From NCBI GenBank assembly GCA_003565555.1, contig PXBH01000074.1:1-64000 (forward strand): DNA of 64,000 nucleotides, read 5' to 3'. The DNA comes from Cryomorphaceae bacterium (GTDB taxonomy: Bacteria > Bacteroidota > Bacteroidia > Flavobacteriales_D > Cryomorphaceae). Shown in pieces: positions 9,713 through 19,017 of the stretch. Position 1 is the stretch's first letter, and every line of letters starts with the position of its first letter. Under the pieces are notes generated by a model. That model ran no database searches and was not told where the DNA came from. It worked only from the letters and a program-made list of their open reading frames with translations. A program made the position numbers and the translations under genes.

Positions 9713-12418
9713 CTACATGAAAAAGTTTTGGTCTCGGCCTAAGTTACGGTTTCTTTCCAACTTGAGGTCCTGAAGCATGGACGACTTGATATTGAGTGAA
9801 ATATTGTAGCTCTGCCGGATGCCGAACGGCACCACGCGGGCATTGAGCTCCCAGCAGTTCAAATCGACTGAGATGAGTATCGTGGTGGGCGTAATCTCCT
9901 TTCGGAGAAAATCGTATCCCGTATTGAAGTTGACCTTCACCCGCTTGAAAAAGTCAAAGCTGCCGTTCATCTGAATGCTTTGTACAATAGCGATAGAATC
10001 TTGAATGGCGAAGCCTTCAGCGTGTTGCTCAGGCGTACGCACCCGTCTGGCATCAAAAGAGTACCCGAAATTCAGGTTCCAGGGCACTTTAAATCCGCTT
10101 ACAAACTTTTGAATAAGGTTGTCGGTAACTGCGGCTTCGTCATCCTCACTGACCACCTCGTCGCCTTTCTTGTCTTTGCGCTCAAACATGGAGCTTCCCA
10201 GCCCGTTTCCGTTTACGGCAATGTTCCCCGATTCGAAGGTAGCGAGTCCCCCTCCCCCTTCATAGACGAAGGTATTCACCCTGGTAATCCGTCCGTCCTC
10301 TGATATCCCGTGGGCATAGGGATCAAAGGATCCGCGAAAGACCAGATTGGCATATTTGGTCACTTTGGTACGGCCTGCCACGGAGATGAGTGAAAAGTTG
10401 AGAGAGTCGGCGGCCACATTATAGTTACCGTTGATTGTAAGGTTTTCTAGGATGGCCACCTTCTTACTGGCACCTGTGGAATCACGCCCCGCGACCTTGG
10501 CTTCAATATTGTTGATCAGGGAGAAGGACAGCGCCCCTTGGGTCCCGGACGGTGACATGCCGAAAATTCCGTCCTCAAAGGGTGAGTAGCTGGTAAGGCT
10601 TCCGTCAGGTCCGTAAAAACCGAAAACCCGGGTATCGAAATCCGGGCGGTATGAGAAAGAGAGGGACGGTGTGAGGGTGTGCCGGATGGCTTTTATCAGT
10701 TTGCTCTTTTTGAAAGTATACATCCCGTAGAGCTTTGTGGTGACCGCTGCGCCCATGCTCCAGTCAGAATTTACGGCGAATCCCTGCACCGTATCCCGAA
10801 CAAACTGCTGCTGTTCAGGATCAAAAATACGGTCTGAAGTCTCGAAATACCAACGCTGGGTGTAGTTAAAGGTGGGGTTGATGGTAAAAGGGCCCGCTTT
10901 AAGCGAGTTGGTCACGGCGGCCCTGTGCTGCACACCGTTTCGAAACTGCCCGCCCAAGTTTGAGAAGTTGTCAAATCTCAATTCGCTTTCGTCTACGTTG
11001 AGGGTATTTCTGAAAGCCGAGGAATAGGTAAGTCCGAATTTTTCGTACCAACGCTGCTTGGTACTGCTGTTAAATAGCCCCTTGAGCGGAAAGGTACGCG
11101 CCCGATTGATCGCAATATCGGGCAGGGTGAAGTTAAAGCGTCCCGTTCGGGAGTTTTGGTCATGACCGGCATTTACTGCCAAATTCCAGGGGGAATCGTA
11201 GAAAGAGCGCTGGTAGCGGATATTGGACCGAAAGGTATTGGTGAGGAAGTCGTTTTGGGAAGCATTCAGGTTGGTTTGAAAATTCTGGGAGCTTCCCGCG
11301 TTTACATCGGCGGAAAAGTTTGACATCGGATTGGCCTTCGGGTCTTGCATGTGCCGCCAAGTCACAAAAAAGTTGGTGGCCTGAGAGAAATTTCCGAGTT
11401 CCCGATCGCCCAGCTGCTGATTGTTGTACTGGATATTAAAGTTTCCGTCGTGCTTGTACCGTTTTTTGTATCGCGTGAAGTTCTGCACCCCCCAGCTTCC
11501 GCGCGAGTAGAGGTCGGTGAGAAATTTGGTGTCCACATTGTCGCCGATGGGCAGGTAAAACCCTAAGTCATTGAGAAAGTATCCCTGTCTGCGGCCGTTT
11601 CCGTAGCTCGGCACGATGAGGCCCGCCTGCTTTTTGTCCGTATTCGGAAAGAAGCCGAAAGGAAAGGCCAAGGGCGTGGGCACCCCCCAAAAGGAGAGGT
11701 ACCCGGGCCCTGTCACGATTTTATCGTCTTTGATTACTTTGAGCTTGCCGATTTTAAAGCGGGTTTTGGCATTGGGGTCCTCGCAGGGGCAATACTCACC
11801 TTTGGCAACGTAGATTACAGACCCGCCGTCGAAGATTTTTACCTCTTTTCCCGTAAGGGTACCCTCGATCACACCGGTCTCAACTTTCTTGATGTAGGCC
11901 TTCTTGGTTTTAAAATTATAATCCATGGTAAAGGCATCGTATTCCTCGCCGGCGTCTGTGAACTCGGGCAGCCCCTTCCATACCCCTAAGGAGTCTTGGA
12001 TCCCCTCAGCGTGCACCTGATATTTTTCAAAATCATAAACAATCCGTTCTGCCTTGAGGGTAATGGTTCCGAAAGTAATTTTGGCATCCCCGTAGAGATA
12101 CACTTTTCGGTTGATTAAATCATTGTCTATGGAGTCTCTTGCCGTGTAGTCAATGATGTCGTTCAGCGGTCCCCCTTTCGGTTCTTCCGCGAAAGTGGTA
12201 TCATTTTTGGCGAGGAGGGCAGAATCGGTGAGCAATGCAAGGTTCGTGTCAAAAACTGCCGTGGAATCAATCAAGGTGTAGGTGGAATCAATTTGAGCCA
12301 CCACTTCTGCAAAGCTCGATATAAACAGGCTGACAAGGATAAATACTACCTTTACGGCACCTGCTCCGGCACGGATATACCTACCTTTAATGATTGCTGC
12401 GGATTTTGAAATGTGCAA
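9713..12418 (-). CDS. LptD-like LPS-assembly outer membrane protein
   Basis: Large outer-membrane protein resembling the Bacteroidota LptD family that inserts LPS at the cell surface. After a hydrophobic signal (VVFILVSLFISSF, cleavage near AEVVAQ), an OstA-like beta domain (YLYGDAKITFG, LKAERIVYDF) is followed by SFWGVPTPLAFPFGFFP and a long run of alternating beta-strand sequence ending NQNFFM-like (RDQNFFM). The start is uncertain. The frame stays open to 12793, but that part is antisense to the amidase gene and is not credible. TTG 12418 is the last standard start before the signal peptide, yet it overlaps a promoter-like TAGTTTTG; an ATT codon at 12391 is the other possibility. Confidence 0.82.
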   Translation of the reverse strand: MHISKSAAIIKGRYIRAGAGAVKVVFILVSLFISSFAEVVAQIDSTYTLIDSTAVFDTNLALLTDSALLAKNDTTFAEEPKGGPLNDIIDYTARDSIDNDLINRKVYLYGDAKITFGTITLKAERIVYDFEKYQVHAEGIQDSLGVWKGLPEFTDAGEEYDAFTMDYNFKTKKAYIKKVETGVIEGTLTGKEVKIFDGGSVIYVAKGEYCPCEDPNAKTRFKIGKLKVIKDDKIVTGPGYLSFWGVPTPLAFPFGFFPNTDKKQAGLIVPSYGNGRRQGYFLNDLGFYLPIGDNVDTKFLTDLYSRGSWGVQNFTRYKKRYKHDGNFNIQYNNQQLGDRELGNFSQATNFFVTWRHMQDPKANPMSNFSADVNAGSSQNFQTNLNASQNDFLTNTFRSNIRYQRSFYDSPWNLAVNAGHDQNSRTGRFNFTLPDIAINRARTFPLKGLFNSSTKQRWYEKFGLTYSSAFRNTLNVDESELRFDNFSNLGGQFRNGVQHRAAVTNSLKAGPFTINPTFNYTQRWYFETSDRIFDPEQQQFVRDTVQGFAVNSDWSMGAAVTTKLYGMYTFKKSKLIKAIRHTLTPSLSFSYRPDFDTRVFGFYGPDGSLTSYSPFEDGIFGMSPSGTQGALSFSLINNIEAKVAGRDSTGASKKVAILENLTINGNYNVAADSLNFSLISVAGRTKVTKYANLVFRGSFDPYAHGISEDGRITRVNTFVYEGGGGLATFESGNIAVNGNGLGSSMFERKDKKGDEVVSEDDEAAVTDNLIQKFVSGFKVPWNLNFGYSFDARRVRTPEQHAEGFAIQDSIAIVQSIQMNGSFDFFKRVKVNFNTGYDFLRKEITPTTILISVDLNCWELNARVVPFGIRQSYNISLNIKSSMLQDLKLERNRNLGRDQNFFM

Positions 12419-12423
12419 AACTA
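12416..12423 (-). promoter_or_regulatory. Candidate -7 promoter element of the LptD-like gene
   Basis: On the minus strand TAGTTTTG matches TAnnTTTG. It lies in the short divergent gap before the amidase gene and overlaps the last standard in-frame start codon (TTG) of the LptD-like frame, so either the element or that start is wrong. Confidence 0.4.
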
Positions 12424-12439
12424 ACCAATTAGCAAAGCG

Positions 12440-13600
12440 ATGATGCAAGTCACGGGCAGATACAAAGCAATTATTATCGCCGGCGTTGCCGCATTGGCGG
12501 TGCTCTGCACAGCATCTACCATGCCAAAAACTGCCAAATCTGAGGCAATTAAAAGAATTGTCATTGATGCGGGGCACGGCGGCAAAGACCCGGGCAATCT
12601 CGGCACGGGGCGCTACAAGATCACAGAGAAAACGATCGCCCTCAACGTGGCAAAAAAAGTGGGCGGCTACATCTCCGAAGCCTTCCCCGATGTAGAGGTC
12701 CTTTACACCCGAAGCGACGATACTTTCATTCCCCTGCACGAGCGCACGAAATTTGCCAATACCAAGGGTGCCGACCTGTTCATCTCCGTGCACTGCGATG
12801 CCTTCACCAAAGAATCAGCCAAAGGGGCGGGCTCATTTGTGATGGGGCCGGCCAAAACGGAAGCCAACCTCAAAGCGGCCCAGCGGGAAAATTCCGCCAT
12901 CTTGCTGGAGGAAAACCGCGAGGAGAACTACGGCGATTTTGACCCCAACTCGCCCGAGGGGCTGATCGAATTGAGCCTGCGTCAAAATGCGCACATCAAG
13001 CAGAGCCTGAAATTCGCCAAACACGTTCAAGACCAGTTTCGCACCCGGGTAGGCCGCACCGACCGAGGCGTGAGGCAAGCCCCGTACTGGGTGATCTCCT
13101 TCACGACCATGCCCAGTGTTCTGGTAGAATTGGGCTTTTTGACAAACAGAGAGGAGGAAGACTTTTTGGTGAGCACCCAAGGACAAGATTATCTCGCTTC
13201 AGCCATCTACCGCGCATTTAAGGATTACAAAATCGAGCTTGAAAAAATAGAAGCCGCCAAGGAAGCAGAGCGGCCCGCCCCGGTAGCAAACCAAAACGAA
13301 GCGGTTACAGAGAAAGCGGCGCCCGGTGAAGTGGTGTTTCGCGTGCAGCTCCTCTCCTCTTCACAGAAGGTAGAAACCGTACCCGGCAACTTTAACGGAT
13401 TGAAAGGCGTAACGGAATACAGTGAAAACGGAACGTATAAGTACCTTTGGGGAGCTGCGAAAGATTATGACAGCGCAAAAGAAATGCAAAAAAACGTACG
13501 TAAAACCGGGTATAAAGGCGCATTTATAGTAGCTTTCGATGCGGAAAACCACCGCATCCCGCTCAAAGATGCGCTGGAAGCCGTAACCGTCAACGAATAA
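12440..13600 (+). CDS. N-acetylmuramoyl-L-alanine amidase (Amidase_3)
   Basis: Zinc amidase that cleaves the bond between N-acetylmuramic acid and L-alanine in peptidoglycan. An N-terminal hydrophobic anchor/signal (YKAIIIAGVAALAVLCTAS) precedes the Amidase_3 domain (about residues 30-255). The zinc ligands are visible: His in VIDAGHGGKDPG, Glu in ITEKTIALNVA and His in SVHCDAF, with catalytic Glu in VELGFLTNREEE. A C-terminal region (about 285-380), FRVQLLSSS onward, resembles a SPOR-type peptidoglycan-binding domain. It is transcribed divergently from the LptD-like gene and is followed eight bases later by the MCE gene. Two ATGs (12440, 12443) are adjacent. Confidence 0.93.
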   Translation: MMQVTGRYKAIIIAGVAALAVLCTASTMPKTAKSEAIKRIVIDAGHGGKDPGNLGTGRYKITEKTIALNVAKKVGGYISEAFPDVEVLYTRSDDTFIPLHERTKFANTKGADLFISVHCDAFTKESAKGAGSFVMGPAKTEANLKAAQRENSAILLEENREENYGDFDPNSPEGLIELSLRQNAHIKQSLKFAKHVQDQFRTRVGRTDRGVRQAPYWVISFTTMPSVLVELGFLTNREEEDFLVSTQGQDYLASAIYRAFKDYKIELEKIEAAKEAERPAPVANQNEAVTEKAAPGEVVFRVQLLSSSQKVETVPGNFNGLKGVTEYSENGTYKYLWGAAKDYDSAKEMQKNVRKTGYKGAFIVAFDAENHRIPLKDALEAVTVNE

Positions 13601-13607
13601 AAAGTCT

Positions 13608-14630
13608 GTGAAAATTCGGAAGGAAACCAAAATCGGCATTCTCGTCATTGCAGCCGTGCTCATCGGCTATGCGGGCGTGAATTTTCTCAGGGGCGTTCAC
13701 GTATTCAAAAAGCCCAACATCTACTACGGCGTGTATGACAAAATCAACGGACTGAACGCGTCGAACCCCGTGGTGATCAACGGATTTAAAGTAGGGCAGG
13801 TTCGCTCCATCGAAATGCTGCGAGAACCCAAGGGAAAACTCTTGGTGACCCTCATGATCTACGACGATTTGCCCATCCCCAAAGATTCCCGTGCCGTTCT
13901 GCGCAGCGCAGACCTGCTGGGCTCCATGCAGGTCGACCTCCAACTGGGAAAAAGCAAAGTTTACGCCCTTTCGGGCGACACCCTCACCCCCGATATCGAA
14001 GGCGATTTGGTAGATGAAGTCAACGAGCAAATCCGCCCGATCAAACTGAAAGCGGAAAGTCTTATATCATCTGTAGATAGTGTGATCAAGGTGGTGGAAG
14101 CCATTTTGAATACTCAATCTCAAGACAATATCATTGAAAGCTTCAGCGGGATCAACAATGCCATTGCAAGCTTGGAGCGTACCGCATTCCAAATCGACAC
14201 CATTGTTCAGGAGGAGAAAGACAGGATCAGCGCCATTTTCGAAAACGTACAGAACCTCTCGCGCGTGATGAGCGACAACAGCGCCGAGCTGGAACACATC
14301 ATCAAAAACTTCTCTGCGATCAGTGATACCCTGGCCAAAACGGATGTAGCCCAAACCATTCGCAATGCCAACAAGGCACTGACTGAAGTAGAAACCATTG
14401 TCAAGAAAATCAACAACGGAGAAGGAACCTTGGGTATGTTGATCAACGATGAAGAACTCTACACGAAAATCGAGGCTGCAACTGAAAATATGGACCTGCT
14501 TATCGAAGATATACGGGTAAATCCGAACAGATACCTCCACTTTTCTGTTTTCGGTAGGAAGAACAGGAATATTGAATTGACCCGCAAAGAACTCGAGGAA
14601 TTGCGGGAGTACATCAACTCAACCGAGTAA
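13608..14630 (+). CDS. MlaD/MCE family lipid-transport protein
   Basis: A 340-residue membrane-anchored MCE-domain protein. One N-terminal transmembrane helix (IGILVIAAVLIGYAGVNFL) leads into a single MCE domain (about 35-115; VYDKINGLNASNPVVINGFKVGQV), followed by a long alpha-helical region that probably forms the tunnel or coiled coil. MCE proteins carry phospholipids between the inner and outer membranes with an MlaE/F-type ABC transporter, which is not in the window. The start is GTG at 13608, eight bases after the amidase stop, suggesting an envelope-maintenance operon. Confidence 0.9.
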   Translation: MKIRKETKIGILVIAAVLIGYAGVNFLRGVHVFKKPNIYYGVYDKINGLNASNPVVINGFKVGQVRSIEMLREPKGKLLVTLMIYDDLPIPKDSRAVLRSADLLGSMQVDLQLGKSKVYALSGDTLTPDIEGDLVDEVNEQIRPIKLKAESLISSVDSVIKVVEAILNTQSQDNIIESFSGINNAIASLERTAFQIDTIVQEEKDRISAIFENVQNLSRVMSDNSAELEHIIKNFSAISDTLAKTDVAQTIRNANKALTEVETIVKKINNGEGTLGMLINDEELYTKIEAATENMDLLIEDIRVNPNRYLHFSVFGRKNRNIELTRKELEELREYINSTE

Positions 14631-14636
14631 AGAGAC

Positions 14637-15965
14637 ATGGGCATTTCCAACATTGTATTTCTCATCGTATTCGTTGCGGCCGTAGCGGCCTTCACTTATC
14701 AGGTGCGAAAAATCCGACGAAACATCCTGCTGGGCCGCGACACAGATCGCTCAGATCGCCCCGCCGAAAGATTTAAAACCATGGCCCGCGTGGCCTTGGG
14801 GCAGTCCAAAATGGTGGTGCGACCCTTCGCCGGCTTGATGCACATTTTTATCTACGTAGGCTTCGTGATCATCAATATCGAAGTTTTGGAGATCATCATC
14901 GACGGCATTTTCGGAACGCACCGTGTATTTGCCCCGTTGGGACCCGCGTATGACTTTTTGATCGCATCATTTGAGATCCTGGCCGTATTGGTTTTGGTGG
15001 CATGCGTGGTGTTTTTGATCCGAAGATATGCGGGAGATATCCGTCGATTCAGGATGAAAGAGCTCACGGGCTGGCCCAAAACAGATGCTTACATTATACT
15101 TTGGGTAGAGATCATTTTGATGGGAGCTTTCCTCACCATGAATGCTGCCGACGGCGCGCTTCAGGTGCGCAATGACCCGCACTACGTGCAGGCGGGAAGT
15201 TTTCCGGTGAGCGGCCTTTTTGTTCCGCTGCTTGCGAACCTCGACTCCTCCGTTCTCATCGCCACGGAGCGCACGGCATGGTGGGCGCACATTGTAGGAA
15301 TTCTCCTTTTCCTGAACTACCTGCCCATATCCAAGCACTTCCACATCATTCTTGCCTTTCCGAACACCTATTTCAGCAACTTGAATGATCAGGGGAAATT
15401 TACCAATATGAACCGCGTAACGGACGAGGTGAAGTTGATGATGGACCCCGATGCCGACCCCTACGCCGCTCCTCCGCCCGCGGAAGACAATCCCGGAGTG
15501 CCGGAAAAATTCGGTGCCAAAGACGTTCCCGATCTCACTTGGAAAAACCTCATGGACGCCTACTCATGCACGGAATGCGGGAGATGCACGGCAGAGTGTC
15601 CGGCCAATATCACCGGCAAAAAGCTCTCTCCCCGTAAAATCATGATGGACACCCGCGACCGCATGGAAGAAATCGGGAAAAACATAGATAAACACGGGAA
15701 GGACTACGACGACGGGAAGTCACTTCTGGGCGATTACATCACACCGGAAGAGCTCTGGGCCTGCACCACTTGCAATGCCTGCGTACAAGCCTGCCCTGTC
15801 AATATCAGCCCTTTAGAAATCATCGTGGACCTGCGCAGGTACCTCGTCATGGAAGAATCGAAATCGCCGAGTGAACTCACCGGCATGTTTAACAATATTG
15901 AAAACAACGGCGCACCCTGGGCATTCGCGCAGGCTGACCGCCTAAAATGGGCCGAAGAGGCCTGA
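14637..15965 (+). CDS. Membrane-bound [4Fe-4S] oxidoreductase subunit (NarI/HdrC-like)
   Basis: A 442-residue protein with several N-terminal transmembrane helices (about residues 3-25, 65-90, 105-130, 160-185, 220-240) similar to cytochrome-b-type NarI/HdrE domains, then a dicluster ferredoxin domain with CTECGRCTAECP and CTTCNACVQACP, the two classical four-cysteine clusters. It pairs with the next gene, a CCG-domain protein, as in heterodisulfide-reductase-like or LutA/GlpC-like complexes. The electron donor and acceptor cannot be read from sequence. It starts six bases after the MCE stop. Confidence 0.88.
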   Translation: MGISNIVFLIVFVAAVAAFTYQVRKIRRNILLGRDTDRSDRPAERFKTMARVALGQSKMVVRPFAGLMHIFIYVGFVIINIEVLEIIIDGIFGTHRVFAPLGPAYDFLIASFEILAVLVLVACVVFLIRRYAGDIRRFRMKELTGWPKTDAYIILWVEIILMGAFLTMNAADGALQVRNDPHYVQAGSFPVSGLFVPLLANLDSSVLIATERTAWWAHIVGILLFLNYLPISKHFHIILAFPNTYFSNLNDQGKFTNMNRVTDEVKLMMDPDADPYAAPPPAEDNPGVPEKFGAKDVPDLTWKNLMDAYSCTECGRCTAECPANITGKKLSPRKIMMDTRDRMEEIGKNIDKHGKDYDDGKSLLGDYITPEELWACTTCNACVQACPVNISPLEIIVDLRRYLVMEESKSPSELTGMFNNIENNGAPWAFAQADRLKWAEEA

Positions 15966-15980
15966 TAAAAACAGGAGCAG

Positions 15981-16775
15981 ATGAGTGAACCCGTGAAAGT
16001 ACCTACCATGGCCGAAATGCTCGCATCGGGCGAAGTGCCCGAAGTGCTGTTTTGGGTGGGCTGCGCCGGAAGCTTCGACGACCGCGCCAAGAAGATCACG
16101 AAAGCCATTGTGAAAATCCTGCACAAAGCAGAAGTGAAATTCGCCGTACTGGGCACCGAAGAAGGCTGCACCGGGGATCCCGCAAAACGCGCGGGAAATG
16201 AATTTCTCTTCCAAATGCAGGCCATGATGAACATTCAGGTGCTGAACGGCTACGAAGTGAAATCTATCGTCACCGGATGTCCGCACTGCTTCAATACCAT
16301 CAAGAATGAATACCCTGACCTCGGGGGAAACTATGAGGTGCTCCACCACACGCAGTTCATCCGGAAGCTGATCAAGGATGGCCGGCTGAAAATGAAAGGC
16401 GGCGGAAAATTCAAAGGAAAGCGCATTACCTTTCACGATCCCTGCTATCTGGGGCGCGGAAACGGCGAGTACGAAGCCCCGCGTGATTTGCTGGAAAAGC
16501 TCGACGCCGAACTCACAGAAATGCGCCGATGCAAGTCAAAGGGACTGTGCTGCGGAGCGGGAGGTGCACAAATGTTCAAAGAAGCCGAACCCGGCAACAA
16601 GGAAGTCAATATTGAGCGCACGGAAGAAGCCCTGGGCTTGAAGCCTCAAGTGATCGCAACGGGCTGCCCCTTTTGTAACACCATGATGACCGACGGCGTG
16701 AAGAATGCCGAAAAAGAAGCGGAGACTGCAGTAATGGACGTCGCTGAGCTCATCGCAAATGCCGAAGACCTGTGA
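15981..16775 (+). CDS. CCG-domain Fe-S protein (HdrB-like)
   Basis: A 264-residue cytoplasmic partner of the preceding membrane protein. It carries two cysteine-rich CCG-type modules: the first around CAGS, GCTGDPAKRAGNE and CPHCFN; the second around DPCYLGR, GLCCGAGGAQMF and CPFCNTMM. In HdrB this domain binds an unusual non-cubane [4Fe-4S] cluster at the disulfide site. The pair probably moves electrons between the quinone pool and a soluble thiol or flavoprotein, but the substrate is unknown. Its stop overlaps the next start (GTGA), indicating translational coupling. Confidence 0.88.
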   Translation: MSEPVKVPTMAEMLASGEVPEVLFWVGCAGSFDDRAKKITKAIVKILHKAEVKFAVLGTEEGCTGDPAKRAGNEFLFQMQAMMNIQVLNGYEVKSIVTGCPHCFNTIKNEYPDLGGNYEVLHHTQFIRKLIKDGRLKMKGGGKFKGKRITFHDPCYLGRGNGEYEAPRDLLEKLDAELTEMRRCKSKGLCCGAGGAQMFKEAEPGNKEVNIERTEEALGLKPQVIATGCPFCNTMMTDGVKNAEKEAETAVMDVAELIANAEDL

Positions 16776-17284
16776 AGACACTGACGAAAACGAAAGAAAA
16801 AGCACTTCCCGAGAATATGCCGGACACGACGCGGGTCTGGATTTATCAATGTGACCGAAATTTTACGGAGGATGAGGCCGAACACTTGACCGCTCTCTGC
16901 CGTGCCTTCGCGGAAAAGTGGACAGCACACAATGTGAAACTCCGCTCTGCAGCCGGGGTATTCTACCGCAGGTTTATTTGCCTCTTTGCCGATGAGTCTG
17001 CCGCGGGAGCGTCCGGGTGCAGCATTGACACCTCGGTGCGTTTTATCCGCGAGCAAGAGCAGCGCCTGAATGTCTCCATGACAAACCGCATGCTCATGGC
17101 CTATGCAGAAGGAGACACCGTAGAAACTGCCCACTTGAATGACCTTCCGGAAAAATTGAAAAGCGGCGTGATCCGCCCGGACACCCCTGTCTTTGATAAC
17201 CTCATTGCCACCCTCGGCGACATGAAGGCAAAGTGGCCCGCGCCCTTTTCAGAGACTTGGTTCACCAAATTCTCCGGGGAATAA
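16772..17284 (+). CDS. Conserved hypothetical protein (misnamed 'ABC transporter ATPase' in some genomes)
   Basis: A 170-residue soluble protein containing RVWIYQCDRNFTEDEAE near its N-terminus, a signature I recognise from a Bacteroidota family sometimes labelled ABC transporter ATPase. No Walker A, Walker B or ABC signature is present, so that label is not supported. The GTG at 16772 overlaps the preceding stop; ATG 16817 would give a start closer to that of relatives. Linkage to the Fe-S pair suggests a shared but unknown process. Confidence 0.75.
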   Translation: MKTLTKTKEKALPENMPDTTRVWIYQCDRNFTEDEAEHLTALCRAFAEKWTAHNVKLRSAAGVFYRRFICLFADESAAGASGCSIDTSVRFIREQEQRLNVSMTNRMLMAYAEGDTVETAHLNDLPEKLKSGVIRPDTPVFDNLIATLGDMKAKWPAPFSETWFTKFSGE

Positions 17285-17306
17285 AGCACTGATCAACTTC
17301 CCGTTA

Positions 17307-17347
17307 GAATTCAGGCCCGCCCCCGCCTCCTGCGGAGTTCTGAATTC
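17307..17347. repeat. Inverted repeat between two convergent genes
   Basis: GAATTCAG (17307-17314) and CTGAATTC (17340-17347) are perfect inverted arms around a GC-rich loop, between the stops of two convergent genes. It could act as a bidirectional terminator, but neither side has a long T-run, so the role is uncertain. Confidence 0.35.
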
Positions 17348-17367
17348 ACTGCGGTCACCGGGTGCGA

Positions 17368-18132
17368 TCAGCAAGGGAGGGTGTCTGCATTTTTGGTTTT
17401 GTAAATTTTTCCGGAATCCACATCCACGCAGACCAGCCTCCCGAACCCGCTGTGGCGGGAACGCACGCATCCGTTGTCAACGGGCCACACGAAATCATCG
17501 TTCTCAACGGCGCGCTCAATGCGCTTTAACGGTTGCGGTACATGTCCGTGAATCACGCGCTTTCCCTTGAGGAGTTTTTCCACATATCCGAATTTTCTGA
17601 CCCAAAGCATATCATGCCAAGCCTTCAGGGGTTTGTCTGCCACGGTATTGAACCCCGCATGCACGAGCAGATGGGCATCGGTCTCGATATAATACGGCAG
17701 CGCTTGAAAAAAGGCGCCTACCGAATCGGACAAGCCGCCGCCTTTCAGCAGGTGGCGCGCATTTTGTCTTTGTGCGAAGTACCTGAGCTTGCTCGGGGAC
17801 CTATCCCTGTACTCCAGAAAAAGCTGTTCGTGGTTTCCGCGGATGGGATATACCGCATATCCTTCTGCCAAGAGCTGCATTACCCTGTCAATGACTGCGC
17901 GGGAATAGGGGCCGCGGTCGATGCAATCGCCGAGGATGAAGAGCTGGTCCGATTTCGTAAATCCCGTTTTATTGAGGAGATTTTCAAAGGTTTCGAAACA
18001 CCCGTGAATATCACTCACCACCAGCCTGCGTCCTGCGCCTTTCGGGACGAAAAAGGCCTTTCCGCTTTTTACCACCGGTTCGTTCAGATTTGCCGAAAGG
18101 CGTGAGAGGGCTTCGCGGGTAAGGTCATTCAC
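17368..18132 (-). CDS. PP1-like serine/threonine (metallo)phosphatase
   Basis: A 254-residue calcineurin-like phosphoesterase. The dinuclear metal site motifs are all visible: DIHG (about residue 40), GDCIDRGP, RGNHEQ and a late HGHVPQ. This order and spacing fit bacterial PrpA/PP1-type phosphatases, possibly also the ApaH-related group; the substrate is unknown. It faces the small conserved gene convergently. Confidence 0.9.
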   Translation of the reverse strand: MNDLTREALSRLSANLNEPVVKSGKAFFVPKGAGRRLVVSDIHGCFETFENLLNKTGFTKSDQLFILGDCIDRGPYSRAVIDRVMQLLAEGYAVYPIRGNHEQLFLEYRDRSPSKLRYFAQRQNARHLLKGGGLSDSVGAFFQALPYYIETDAHLLVHAGFNTVADKPLKAWHDMLWVRKFGYVEKLLKGKRVIHGHVPQPLKRIERAVENDDFVWPVDNGCVRSRHSGFGRLVCVDVDSGKIYKTKNADTLPC

Positions 18133-18225
18133 AACTGCCCGAAAGTTTTGTCGAAAACGAGGCGAAGGGATCTGTAACAGTCCTCGGGGACCGGAAAGAA
18201 AACCTGTGCAAAACGACTTCGAATT

Positions 18226-18984
18226 TCACGGAAAGAAACTGAGTTGAAAAGTTTTTCGGGACTGATGACCGATGATATTGATCGCTTTAACGCTCAATAC
18301 CTCCGGCTTTACCTCAAATTCATCGAAAAATACGGTATCTGCTGAGGCGGCATCCCAGACCGTAATGAAGGTATCGGGAAAAAGGTAATTGAGTTGGGTG
18401 ACCAAAGACCCGTTTTCCGCCTTAAATTCGAAGGCTACCTCTGCGATGCCGCTTTCGTCGCCCACACTGCCGGAGAAGTGCAGCCCGTCATTCGGAGCCA
18501 AAACGACCTCTCCCGCAGGCTCCGGACCGGGAACCGTAGTAAGTCCCGAAAAGACCGGTTGAAGTCCCGATTGGAGAATAAGCAGTTGCTGTACAGAATC
18601 CTGTCCGGCATTGCCGCGAATGTCCACCACTTGGAAATTGATCTCGTAAAGCCCTGCCAGAGCCGTGTCGGGAACGGGGAAGCTGTAGGTACCGCTGTGG
18701 CTTACTCCCGAAAGATCTTCTACGCGAACTACATCCCAATGTCCGAATGATTTGGCGAAAGCCTGCCTGATACGAAAGCGCATCTGCCCGAGCTCAGCAT
18801 TGTCTGTGACCTCGACGGAAACCGAAAGCTCGTCTGCGCCCGCAGCCAGAGTATCTGCGGAAAGCTCATAACGAAGGATCTCGGGAGGAATTTTATCATC
18901 GCTCGTATCGTCGCAGCCGACCAGAAAGGCGGCAAGAAGCAATCCTCCCGAAACAAAAAACGATTTATAATCAATTGAAATCAT
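18226..18984 (-). CDS. DUF4625-like lipoprotein
   Basis: A putative outer-membrane lipoprotein. From ATG 18984 the signal runs MISIDYKSFFVSGGLLLAAF with lipobox LVGC, followed by DDTSDD, an acidic stretch common after the lipidated Cys in Bacteroidota. The mature part is beta-rich (about 230 residues) with DNAELGQMRFRIRQ and GTYSFPVPDTALAGLYEI segments that resemble the DUF4625 family. The frame is open to 19008. The next lipoprotein gene ends 33 bases upstream, so they probably share a transcript. Function is unknown. Confidence 0.75.
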   Translation of the reverse strand: MISIDYKSFFVSGGLLLAAFLVGCDDTSDDKIPPEILRYELSADTLAAGADELSVSVEVTDNAELGQMRFRIRQAFAKSFGHWDVVRVEDLSGVSHSGTYSFPVPDTALAGLYEINFQVVDIRGNAGQDSVQQLLILQSGLQPVFSGLTTVPGPEPAGEVVLAPNDGLHFSGSVGDESGIAEVAFEFKAENGSLVTQLNYLFPDTFITVWDAASADTVFFDEFEVKPEVLSVKAINIIGHQSRKTFQLSFFP

Positions 18985-19017
18985 CGGCTGATACCGGTTC
19001 AAAGCCAATCTGTCAAT

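Noticed and set aside
12419-12793. 125-codon N-terminal extension of the LptD-like frame on the minus strand
   Set aside because: It is antisense to the well-conserved amidase domain and precedes a proper signal peptide.
16772-17284. ABC transporter ATPase label for the small conserved protein
   Set aside because: No Walker A/B or ABC signature motif; length of 170 residues is too short.
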